Below the pieces are notes generated by a model. The model was not told the DNA's origin, did not search any database, and saw nothing but the letters and a program-made list of their open reading frames with translations. 64,000 bases of DNA from CALMEH01 sp031409875 (GTDB taxonomy: Bacteria; Acidobacteriota; Blastocatellia; Pyrinomonadales; Pyrinomonadaceae). This document shows, piece after piece, positions 19,332-26,727 of this stretch; the stretch's first letter is position 1; every line of letters starts with the position of its first letter. Made by a program: the position numbers and the translations under genes. Location: NCBI GenBank assembly GCA_031409875.1, contig JANNYB010000047.1:1-64000 (forward strand), written 5' to 3'.

Positions 19332-20240
19332 CTATTTTCCTCCTATGACTTGAAAGTCAATTCGACGATTACGCTGTCTGCCTTCTTCGGTCGCATTGTC
19401 CGCAATCGGTTTTTCCTGTCCGAAACCTTTGGTTGTAAAACGCTCGCCGCTCATACCTTTGCTAATCAGGTATTGTTTGACCGCTTCGGCGCGGCGTTTG
19501 CTCAAATCGAGATTCGATTTCGGATTGCCTTTGTTATCGGTGTTGCCGGTAATTTCGAGATTTTCGGTCGAACCTTGCAAAACCGGCGCGAGTTCGTCCA
19601 AAACCGCTTTGCCTTTGTCGGTCAATTTGTCGCTGCCCGTTTCAAATTCGACAATTTTCCCCGCAATCGCTTCATTTACTTTGACTTGCGCGTTTGTTTG
19701 TTCTGCGCTCAAAGCCGTTTGCCCGCTGATTGTCAACAAATTGTTAATCGTTACGCCGGACGGAACAGCTTTAACGGCATCCGCATAAATTTTGTCCTTC
19801 GCGGCTTGATTCGGAACTTGTCCAACCAACGAAATACTGCCGCCTTCAATCGAAAGTCCGCCATTATTCACGCCATTTTTCGTGAACGGAAATAATGAAA
19901 TCGCCGACGCTAACCACGTTGGCGCAGAAACACCGCCGACCTTCAATTCATCAATAAAATTGCCTTCGCCGTAAGTCTCACGCGCTTTGGCTAAAACTTG
20001 TTGTTTAGACGCTTCATCGGGAAGCGTTCCTGTCAGCCGATATTTGCCGTTTTCAAACGCAATTTTCAAAGTCGGCGCACCGAGTTTGACGTTTGCATTC
20101 GTATTCATATTCGCGGCTTGATTGGTGTTGCTACCGCCCGCTTGCATTGCCATCATTTCCGGCAAATGCGTATAAATACAAAGAAAACAAAGCAATCCCA
20201 AAGCTAACAGAGCCAGAAATATGCCTAGTTTTGTTGACAC
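19332..20240 (-). CDS. OmpA-family protein with BON-like repeats
   Basis: 302 residues: an N-terminal membrane helix (1-28), an Asn-rich linker, two BON-like modules (about 50-95 and 120-170), and a C-terminal OmpA/MotB peptidoglycan-binding domain (190-300). The last has VEFETGSDKLTDKGK, the NTDNKG loop, LSKRRAEAVKQYL and the conserved RNRRIDF end. It should tether the inner membrane or envelope complexes to peptidoglycan. The start is GTG at 20240 with RBS GGAGG about 7 bases upstream. Operon with the coiled-coil gene downstream. Confidence 0.9.
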   Translation of the reverse strand: MSTKLGIFLALLALGLLCFLCIYTHLPEMMAMQAGGSNTNQAANMNTNANVKLGAPTLKIAFENGKYRLTGTLPDEASKQQVLAKARETYGEGNFIDELKVGGVSAPTWLASAISLFPFTKNGVNNGGLSIEGGSISLVGQVPNQAAKDKIYADAVKAVPSGVTINNLLTISGQTALSAEQTNAQVKVNEAIAGKIVEFETGSDKLTDKGKAVLDELAPVLQGSTENLEITGNTDNKGNPKSNLDLSKRRAEAVKQYLISKGMSGERFTTKGFGQEKPIADNATEEGRQRNRRIDFQVIGGK

Positions 20241-20360
20241 AGTTTTCCTCCGAATATTTTTTCGTAAATTTTTTGTTTAAACTTCTTTTTAGGAACTAAA
20301 AAATTCTATATTGAAAAATTTTTTTTTTCAATACGATTTTGTAGAAATGTCGAGTTTTTT

Positions 20361-20458
20361 AATGAGAAGTGAGAAATTAGAAATGAGAGTTTGGTGCGAA
20401 ATCATTGTCGCGCTTCTTGAATTCTCATTTCTCATTTCTAATTTCTCATTTCTAATTT
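20361..20458. repeat. Inverted heptanucleotide array (CTCATTT/CTAATTT units)
   Basis: The right arm is five tandem 7-base units (CTCATTT, CTAATTT) and the left arm carries the complementary GAGAAAT/TAGAAAT units. The right arm runs into the dppF gene and provides its stop codon (TAG within AAATTAGAAAT). Confidence 0.85.
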
Positions 20459-21663
20459 ACTTCGATGTGCGGTTTTTCGGGCGAAATTCTGATACAGGCG
20501 GCAAAATGACGCGGTTTGATTTCGACGAGTTGCGGAACTTGGCGTTTGCATTCTTCAATCATAAACGGACAGCGCGTGTGAAAATGACAGCCCGACGGCG
20601 GATTTATCGGCGAAGGAACATCGCCTTTTAAGATTATTCGTTCGCGTTTCGCTTCAATTTCGGGATTTGGCACGGGAACGGCGGAAATCAACGCTTTTGA
20701 ATATGGATGAAGCGATTCTTTGTAAATTTCTTTGCCGTTGGCAAGTTCGACGATTTTGCCGAGATACATCACCGCAACTCTATCGGACAAATGACGAACG
20801 GCGCGTAAATCGTGCGAGATAAAAAGATATGTTAAGTTCTTTTCGGCTTGCAATTTCTCCATCAAATTCATAATTTGCGCCTGAATCGAAACATCGAGCG
20901 CGGAAATCGGTTCATCGGCGACAATAAATTCGGGATCAACCGCGAGCGCACGCGCAATACCGATTCGTTGGCGTTGTCCGCCGGAAAATTCGTGCGGATA
21001 ACGCTTCACAAAACGGCGCGACATTCCGACGGTTTCCATCAAATCCTGCACCATCGCTTCGACCGATTTACCGCGATTTAATCCGAAAGTGTGAATCGGT
21101 TCGCCGATAATCTGCCCGACATTCATTCGCGGATTAAGAGAAGCATACGGATCTTGAAAAATCATCTGCAAATTCTTACGTTGTTCGCGCATTGCACTTT
21201 CGCTCAAATGCGCGATGTCTTTGCCGTTATACATTACTCTGCCCGAAGTTATTGAGGTTAAACGCAAAATTGCCTTGCCGAGCGTAGATTTTCCGCAACC
21301 AGATTCGCCAACCAAACCGAGCGTTTCACCCTTTTTAATATCAAGGGATACACCATCAACCGCTTTAACTATTAGTTTATGTTTCAGCCCAACGATTTGT
21401 TGCAGTATTACGCTGATAATTAGTCCGACAAGGCTAACAGCCGCAATAATTAACAATCCTATACCGCCCCAATAAACAAGATTTTTAGGAAGATATGAAG
21501 ACAATAAATTTATCAGAAGATATAAAAATAGACTTCCAACCAAAAGCAATGCAAACAAAATCACCTTTTTTTGATATGACTTAGTGTATTTCGGGTCTGC
21601 GCCCAAATCGAAATGAACTTTCAGATTTTGCAGTAATATTAAATTGTTTTCGTTATTTTCCAT
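20452..21663 (-). CDS. dppF: Peptide ABC transporter ATP-binding protein with an inserted membrane segment
   Basis: A 403-residue Opp/Dpp-type ATPase with Walker A GESGCGKST, signature FSGGQRQRIGIA, Walker B FIVADEP and the C-terminal oligopeptide-transporter extension with clustered Cys (CHFHTRCPF, CKRQVP). Unusually, about 70 residues including two or three hydrophobic segments (about 32-52 and 66-90) sit between the first strand and VKAVDGVSLDIKKGE; family members normally have a short loop there. It is the last gene of the transporter operon, and its ATG lies inside the end of the Uma2 gene. Its stop codon is donated by a tandem repeat. Confidence 0.9.
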   Translation of the reverse strand: MENNENNLILLQNLKVHFDLGADPKYTKSYQKKVILFALLLVGSLFLYLLINLLSSYLPKNLVYWGGIGLLIIAAVSLVGLIISVILQQIVGLKHKLIVKAVDGVSLDIKKGETLGLVGESGCGKSTLGKAILRLTSITSGRVMYNGKDIAHLSESAMREQRKNLQMIFQDPYASLNPRMNVGQIIGEPIHTFGLNRGKSVEAMVQDLMETVGMSRRFVKRYPHEFSGGQRQRIGIARALAVDPEFIVADEPISALDVSIQAQIMNLMEKLQAEKNLTYLFISHDLRAVRHLSDRVAVMYLGKIVELANGKEIYKESLHPYSKALISAVPVPNPEIEAKRERIILKGDVPSPINPPSGCHFHTRCPFMIEECKRQVPQLVEIKPRHFAACIRISPEKPHIEVN

Positions 21664-22333
21664 CGTTTTGTTTTTTCAGTTTTGCTAATTCTGCTTTCAG
21701 TCTTTCGTTTTCATCTTGCATTTCTTCAGTTGTCATTAAAAATTCATTCTTTTTAGGATTGAAAAAACGCAAAGTTTCGCCTGTGTCAACCAATTCCAAA
21801 CCTAAAGATTCGCTCAAAATTCTCTTATTTACAATTTCAATTTCCGTCAAAATACCTTCTTCCAAACGATAAGCCATCAAAGCCAACGGAAAATGTGTCG
21901 AATCAACTTCATAAACGTAATATTCTTTCACGCCGAGTTTTTGATAAATCGCCAATTTACTGCTGACATCATTAAGCCAAGTCGTGTCCGACGCAAATTC
22001 AATCACAACTGCTGGAACAACTTTTGTTTCCCAAAGTTTATAAACCTTCGTCGGCGATTCCTTTAATCCAAAGCAAACCATCAAATCCGGTGAAATGAAT
22101 TTTTGCCGATTACCTTTTTCGTAATACAACATACAATTTCCAAAGACTTTCACGTCTTCACGATTTGCAAAAAAAGCCAACAACATTGAGGTTAAATGAA
22201 CGCTCAATAAAAAATGTAAAATTCCTTCAGGCATAATTAATTCGTCGCTGTCTGGATAAAAAATCTCTTTTTCATCCGCAACTCGCGGGATAAATTTGGT
22301 TCGGGAATTTATTGTTGAAACTTCAACGCTCAT
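21653..22333 (-). CDS. Uma2-family (DUF820) endonuclease-like protein
   Basis: 226 residues of the PD-(D/E)XK-like Uma2 fold. Typical blocks are ISPDLMVCFG, VVIEFASDTTWLNDVSSKLA and YQKLGVKEYYVYEVD, with the usual Asp/Glu and Lys positions; a C-terminal coiled coil is rich in Glu/Lys. The start at 22333 forms an ATGA overlap with the stop of dppD; a longer frame from 22387 is out of context. Uma2 proteins are widespread orphans, probably nucleases, of unknown role. It is wedged between two transporter ATPase genes. Confidence 0.85.
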   Translation of the reverse strand: MSVEVSTINSRTKFIPRVADEKEIFYPDSDELIMPEGILHFLLSVHLTSMLLAFFANREDVKVFGNCMLYYEKGNRQKFISPDLMVCFGLKESPTKVYKLWETKVVPAVVIEFASDTTWLNDVSSKLAIYQKLGVKEYYVYEVDSTHFPLALMAYRLEEGILTEIEIVNKRILSESLGLELVDTGETLRFFNPKKNEFLMTTEEMQDENERLKAELAKLKKQNDGK

Positions 22334-23349
22334 AATTTTTCTCTTTCGGCAACCGATTCGGCATAAACTTCTTTCGCAAAATGGCAAAGCGAATGATGAT
22401 TTTCATTGATTTGCACAAACGGCGGAAAATCGGAACGACAAATATCTTCGGCGCGTGAACAGCGCGGCGCAAACGGACAACCGGGCGGCAGGTGCGCGAC
22501 ATCTGGCGGAAGTCCGGGAATTTGATAAAGTTCCGTGCCGTCTTCGTGCGCCGGATCGGGAACGCTTTTTAGCAAACCTTTCGTATATGGATTCGCCGGA
22601 GTTGCGAATAATTCTCGCGTCGGTGCTTGCTCGAAAACTTTTCCGGCATACATCACGATAATTTTTTCAGTCATTCCCGCGACCACGCCCAAATCGTGCG
22701 TAATCAAAATCACGCTCGTTCCCATTCGTGATTTTAAATCTTTAATAAGTTCGAGAATTTGCGCTTGAATTGTTACATCTAAAGCAGTTGTCGGCTCGTC
22801 CGCAATCAATAATTCGGGATCACAGCTTAACGCCATCGCAATCATTACGCGCTGGCGCATTCCGCCGGAAAGTTCGTGCGGATAACCGTCAAGACGACTT
22901 TCGGCATCGGAAATCCCGACCATTTTCAGCATTTTCAGCGCGTGTGCGCGGGCTTGTTGCTTCGTATGCCCAAGATGAAGCCGCGTAACTTCCATCAATT
23001 GCGTCGAGATTTTCAGAAACGGATTTAGCGAACTCATCGGGTCTTGAAAAATCATCGCAATTCGTTTGCCGCGAATTTTCCGCACGTCGTCAATCGCCAA
23101 TTTGCGAACGTCAATGCCATCAAAAATAATCTCGCCGCCGACAATTTTTCCCGGCGGTTCAGGAATCAAACGCATCACGGAAAGATTCGTAACCGATTTC
23201 CCACTGCCCGATTCGCCGACAATGCCGATAGTTTCGCCTTTTTTAAGTTCAAACGAAATGCCGTCAACCGCTTTAACCACGCCGTCTTCGGTCTGAAAAT
23301 ACGTCTTCAAATCGTGAACTTTTAAGATTGTGCCGTTTGTTTCGCTCAT
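22330..23349 (-). CDS. dppD: Peptide ABC transporter ATP-binding protein
   Basis: A 339-residue Opp/Dpp ATPase with Walker A GESGSGKS, signature LSGGMRQRVMIA, Walker B LLIADEPTTALDVTIQ, a His-loop LITHDLGVV and the C-terminal extension with CPFAPRC and an AEDIC block. It powers dipeptide/oligopeptide import through the DppB/DppC permeases encoded upstream. Its stop overlaps the next Uma2 start by ATGA and its start abuts the preceding gene by one base, indicating translational coupling. Confidence 0.93.
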   Translation of the reverse strand: MSETNGTILKVHDLKTYFQTEDGVVKAVDGISFELKKGETIGIVGESGSGKSVTNLSVMRLIPEPPGKIVGGEIIFDGIDVRKLAIDDVRKIRGKRIAMIFQDPMSSLNPFLKISTQLMEVTRLHLGHTKQQARAHALKMLKMVGISDAESRLDGYPHELSGGMRQRVMIAMALSCDPELLIADEPTTALDVTIQAQILELIKDLKSRMGTSVILITHDLGVVAGMTEKIIVMYAGKVFEQAPTRELFATPANPYTKGLLKSVPDPAHEDGTELYQIPGLPPDVAHLPPGCPFAPRCSRAEDICRSDFPPFVQINENHHSLCHFAKEVYAESVAEREKL

Positions 23350-23889
23350 TTATTTTGCTTCTTTGCATTGGCGGATTCCGCCCGCTTCGACAATATCAAT
23401 TACCGTGATGACTTTTTTGCCGCCAATTGTTCCATAATAAAAACTTACGCCGCCATATTCGAGGTCTTCGCCTTTTTCGCCTGATGCTTGTCCGCGTGAT
23501 TTGCCGTAGATTTTTTTGACATCGGCGACCGTGCTTTTGCCTAAAATTATGCCTTTGCTCGTTTTTGCTTTGTATGGCGCACGCAGTTCGATGTCGAAAA
23601 TCTCTTTACTTTTGTCGGTTTGACAATAATAAAAAACCATTCCGAGTTTCGGGTAACTTATTGCAAACGAATATTTTCCGTGAGTTTGTTTGACGTAATT
23701 TTTGCCAAATTTTTTAATAACGGCATCCGCTGTCGAACTCCCGACCATAATGCCTTCAATGCCTGAGCCTTCCCGCGCGGTTTTGTAATTCTCCGTCGGT
23801 TTTTTTGTTGTCGGTTTCTTTTTATTTTGTGCTTCGGTTAAACCTATAAAAACGAAGCAAATTAACAATATCGAGATAATTTTTCTCAT
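23350..23889 (-). CDS. Secreted protein of unknown function with two related repeats
   Basis: 179 residues with a cleavable signal peptide (1-20, ending near TEAQ) and a basic linker. Two similar modules follow, one with GIEGIMVGSSTADAVIKKFG and one with GIILGKSTVADVKKIYGKS, each then giving a beta-rich stretch ending in FYY. I do not know a named family. It lies between dppC and dppD with gaps of 9 and 0 bases, so it is transcribed with the transporter, but nothing shows it is part of it. Confidence 0.75.
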   Translation of the reverse strand: MRKIISILLICFVFIGLTEAQNKKKPTTKKPTENYKTAREGSGIEGIMVGSSTADAVIKKFGKNYVKQTHGKYSFAISYPKLGMVFYYCQTDKSKEIFDIELRAPYKAKTSKGIILGKSTVADVKKIYGKSRGQASGEKGEDLEYGGVSFYYGTIGGKKVITVIDIVEAGGIRQCKEAK

Positions 23890-23898
23890 TCAATTCTC

Positions 23899-24858
23899 CT
23901 AGAATTTCCGCGTCTGCGGATCAAGCGCATCGCGCAAACCATCACCTAAAAAGTTTAATGAAAACAGCGTTAAAGCCATCGTAACGCCGGGGAAAATCAT
24001 CTGCCACGGGAAAATGGCGAGATTTTTAATACCGTCCGCCGCCAAACTTCCCCACGAGGCGTAAGGCGGTTGAACGCCAATTCCCAAAAATGACAAAAAC
24101 GCTTCCGAAAGCATCACGGACGGAACTGTTAAAGTCGCATAAACAATCACCGGACCGAGCGCGTTCGGGACGAGATGTTTGAAAATAATTCCGAGCGTCG
24201 AAACTCCGGTCGCCCGCGCCGCTAAAACGAATTCTTGATTTTTCAAACTCAAAATCTGCCCACGCACGACACGCGCCATCGTCAACCACGAAACGAGTCC
24301 GAGCGAGAAAAAGAGCAGAATAATTTGGCTCATTCCCGAATTATTCGCGCCGCCAAAAAGCGACGAAATCCATTTGATAAAATCGGGCGTGTTGTCTTTT
24401 TCAAAAACTTTCAAAAGCACGATGACGATTAAGATATACGGAATTGCGTAGATAATATCAACGATTCTCATCATTATATTGTCAACTCTGCCGCCCAAAT
24501 ATCCGGCAATCGCGCCATATGAAACGCCGATGAGCAACGAAACAATCGTCGAAATCAACCCGACTGCCAAAGAAATTCGTCCGCCTTGCAAAACTCTCAC
24601 CAACAAATCGCGCCCTTGATCGTCAGTTCCCATCGGATGTTGCAAAGTTGGCGGAAACGAGCGCACCAAATCGCCCGTCGCCGGAATAAAATCATATGTA
24701 AATCCGGTCGTCCAATAAATTATCGAAGGTCCGATGATGACCGCCACTAACATTATGGCGAGAACAATCATCCCGAAAACCGCCAATTTATTCCGCAAAA
24801 GACGCTTCCAAGCATCTTTCCAAAGCGATGTGCCTTTTATGATTTCTTGTTGTTCCAT
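23899..24858 (-). CDS. dppC: Peptide ABC transporter permease (DppC type)
   Basis: A 319-residue inner membrane protein with an N-terminal OppC_N region, six membrane helices and the ATPase-coupling EAA-like loop (ARATGVSTLGIIFKHLVPNA). The periplasmic HPMGTDDQGRDLLVRVL block is diagnostic of DppC/OppC. It pairs with the DppB-type permease at 25457. Five bases separate it from the preceding Uma2 gene. Confidence 0.93.
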   Translation of the reverse strand: MEQQEIIKGTSLWKDAWKRLLRNKLAVFGMIVLAIMLVAVIIGPSIIYWTTGFTYDFIPATGDLVRSFPPTLQHPMGTDDQGRDLLVRVLQGGRISLAVGLISTIVSLLIGVSYGAIAGYLGGRVDNIMMRIVDIIYAIPYILIVIVLLKVFEKDNTPDFIKWISSLFGGANNSGMSQIILLFFSLGLVSWLTMARVVRGQILSLKNQEFVLAARATGVSTLGIIFKHLVPNALGPVIVYATLTVPSVMLSEAFLSFLGIGVQPPYASWGSLAADGIKNLAIFPWQMIFPGVTMALTLFSLNFLGDGLRDALDPQTRKF

Positions 24859-24863
24859 AAACT

Positions 24864-25451
24864 TTATAAACCTAAAATTTCTTCGACCTGCAACTTCAAA
24901 TTTTCCACAGAATTCGATTCAACCGTTTCGCCTTTTTCCAAAATCCGCGCCAGCCGATAATTGCCGTTTTTCGGTTGTGAATAAACTTCGATTGTGTTAT
25001 CCGGCAAATTTACAATCCAAAACTCGATAATTCCGGCTTCCGCGTAGAGAGTTTTTTTGATGTCTCGGTCATATTCGATAGTTGAATTGGAAACCTCGAT
25101 AACTAATAAAATATCTTCTGCCGTCGGATGGCTTTCGGCGTAGAAATCCTCGCGCGGTTTGAGTAGTGCAATGTCTGGCTCAGGTTCGTTGAATTCATCA
25201 ATATAAATCGGATTTTGTCCCGACACTTGAATTATTTCGCCAAACTTTTTTTCTAAAAGTTTGCTTATTCTTCTTACAACGCTGGCGTGTTTGCTTCCAA
25301 TGCTCATTTTATCTACCAAATAACCGTCAATAATCTCCCAACCGCTTTCTTCCGGCAAAATTCCGGCTTCGGTCATTCGGCGAAAATCTTCAACGCGAAA
25401 CCGTTTCGGCACAATTCGTGAAACTGTTTTTAATTCGTTAACTGTGGTCAT
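24864..25451 (-). CDS. Uma2-family (DUF820) endonuclease-like protein
   Basis: 195 residues. Conserved Uma2 motifs are EPDIALLKPRED, ILLVIEVSNSTIEYDRDIKK and LYAEAGIIEFWIVNL; the Asp...Glu-x-Ser/Lys layout matches a PD-(D/E)XK-like nuclease core. It lies between dppB and dppC with gaps of 5 bases on both sides, so it is embedded in the transporter operon. It is only distantly similar to the other Uma2 copy in this operon, so a recent duplication is unlikely. Confidence 0.87.
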   Translation of the reverse strand: MTTVNELKTVSRIVPKRFRVEDFRRMTEAGILPEESGWEIIDGYLVDKMSIGSKHASVVRRISKLLEKKFGEIIQVSGQNPIYIDEFNEPEPDIALLKPREDFYAESHPTAEDILLVIEVSNSTIEYDRDIKKTLYAEAGIIEFWIVNLPDNTIEVYSQPKNGNYRLARILEKGETVESNSVENLKLQVEEILGL

Positions 25452-25456
25452 AAAAT

Positions 25457-26374
25457 TTACTCGTAACGAATGCGCGGGTCTAAAAACGCATACGAAATAT
25501 CTACAATAAGATTAAAAATCATAATCAAAATCGAAAGAAACGCGACAATTCCCAAGATTAGAGGTTCATCCCGATTGGTGATCGAATTGATAAAAATATT
25601 GCCCAAACCGGGAATCGAAAAAACTTTTTCGATAACGACCGTTCCCGCCAAAAGTGCGGCAAGCGCAGGTCCTGTGAACGAAACAACCGGAATCAATCCG
25701 CCGCGAAGTGCGTGTTTCAGCAAAACCGTTTTTTCGTCCAAACCTTTCGCCCGCGCCGTGCGGATGTAATCGGAACGCAAAACTTCGAGCATTCCGGCGC
25801 GTGTCAGACGCGCAATATATGCGGCATAAATTCCCGCCAAAGTTATCACGGGCAAAATATAACTGCCCCAAGTTTCAAGCCGCGAAGTCGGCAACCAAAA
25901 CAGCCAAAGCGCGAAAATCAGCACCAAAATCGGACCTAAAACGAAATTCGGCACTGATAACCCAAGCATTGCCAACGACATCGAACCGTAATCGAACGCC
26001 GAATTTTGCTTAAGTGCGGCGATTGTTCCGGCAGTCAGCCCGATTATCAAAGCCAAAATATATCCCAAAATCCCGATTTGCGCCGAAAACGGAAAATGCG
26101 TCCAAATAATTTCATTAACCGTTTTGCCCGGACTTTTAACCGAATCGCCGAAATCGCCGCGAATCGTGTTCCACAACATAATTCCGTATTGCTGATACCA
26201 CGGTTTGTTCAAGCCGTATTTTTCTTTGATATTTTCGACAACCGCTTTCGGCAAATTTTTCTCGTTGTCGTAAAAATTGCCCGGCGCAAGTCGAATCAAG
26301 CCCCACGTCAGCGTAATTACCACGAGTGCCATCGGAATTATCAAAAGTAATCTGCGAATGATGAAACTTAGCAT
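25457..26374 (-). CDS. dppB: Peptide ABC transporter permease (DppB type)
   Basis: A 305-residue permease with six membrane segments, the N-terminal IIRRLLLIIPMALVV helix and the coupling loop TARAKGLDEKTVLLKHALRG. FLDPRIRYE at the C-terminus is the classical DppB/OppB ending. It forms the transport channel with DppC. The start is 4 bases after the small coiled-coil gene. Confidence 0.93.
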   Translation of the reverse strand: MLSFIIRRLLLIIPMALVVITLTWGLIRLAPGNFYDNEKNLPKAVVENIKEKYGLNKPWYQQYGIMLWNTIRGDFGDSVKSPGKTVNEIIWTHFPFSAQIGILGYILALIIGLTAGTIAALKQNSAFDYGSMSLAMLGLSVPNFVLGPILVLIFALWLFWLPTSRLETWGSYILPVITLAGIYAAYIARLTRAGMLEVLRSDYIRTARAKGLDEKTVLLKHALRGGLIPVVSFTGPALAALLAGTVVIEKVFSIPGLGNIFINSITNRDEPLILGIVAFLSILIMIFNLIVDISYAFLDPRIRYE

Positions 26375-26378
26375 AGTT

Positions 26379-26723
26379 TTATTTTTTCTTCTTTCCGTTT
26401 TCGCCGCTAAAAAATTTTTCCGCCATATAAATCACAGTATTCAAACGCTCATCTGTTGTCTTTTGCGCTTCCCGCAAATCTTTTATATCAGCCGTTACTT
26501 CAGCGATATTTTTTCCCTGTTCAGCAATATTTTTTCCCTGTTCAGCGATATTTTTTCCTTGCTCAACCGTCGTGTTATATAAATTCAAACAAACTCGTTC
26601 TAAAACATTACCTCTTTTTTCAGCTTCTTTTTGGGTTTCCTGAAGCTGTTGTAAGTCGGCATAAAATTGTGCCTGATTATTCAGGATAAATTCCATCGTT
26701 TCTTTTAATTTTTCGTCATCCAT
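26379..26723 (-). CDS. Small coiled-coil protein with seven-residue repeats
   Basis: 114 residues, almost entirely helical and charged. The centre has three tandem copies of EQGKNIA (21-base DNA repeat, about 26510-26570), a perfect heptad pattern, flanked by Gln/Glu-rich helices. The C-terminus is basic (NGKKKK). It resembles the small coiled-coil proteins often found near Uma2 genes, but I cannot assign a function. Gaps of 4 bases on each side place it in the transporter operon. Confidence 0.7.
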   Translation of the reverse strand: MDDEKLKETMEFILNNQAQFYADLQQLQETQKEAEKRGNVLERVCLNLYNTTVEQGKNIAEQGKNIAEQGKNIAEVTADIKDLREAQKTTDERLNTVIYMAEKFFSGENGKKKK

Positions 26724-26727
26724 AATT

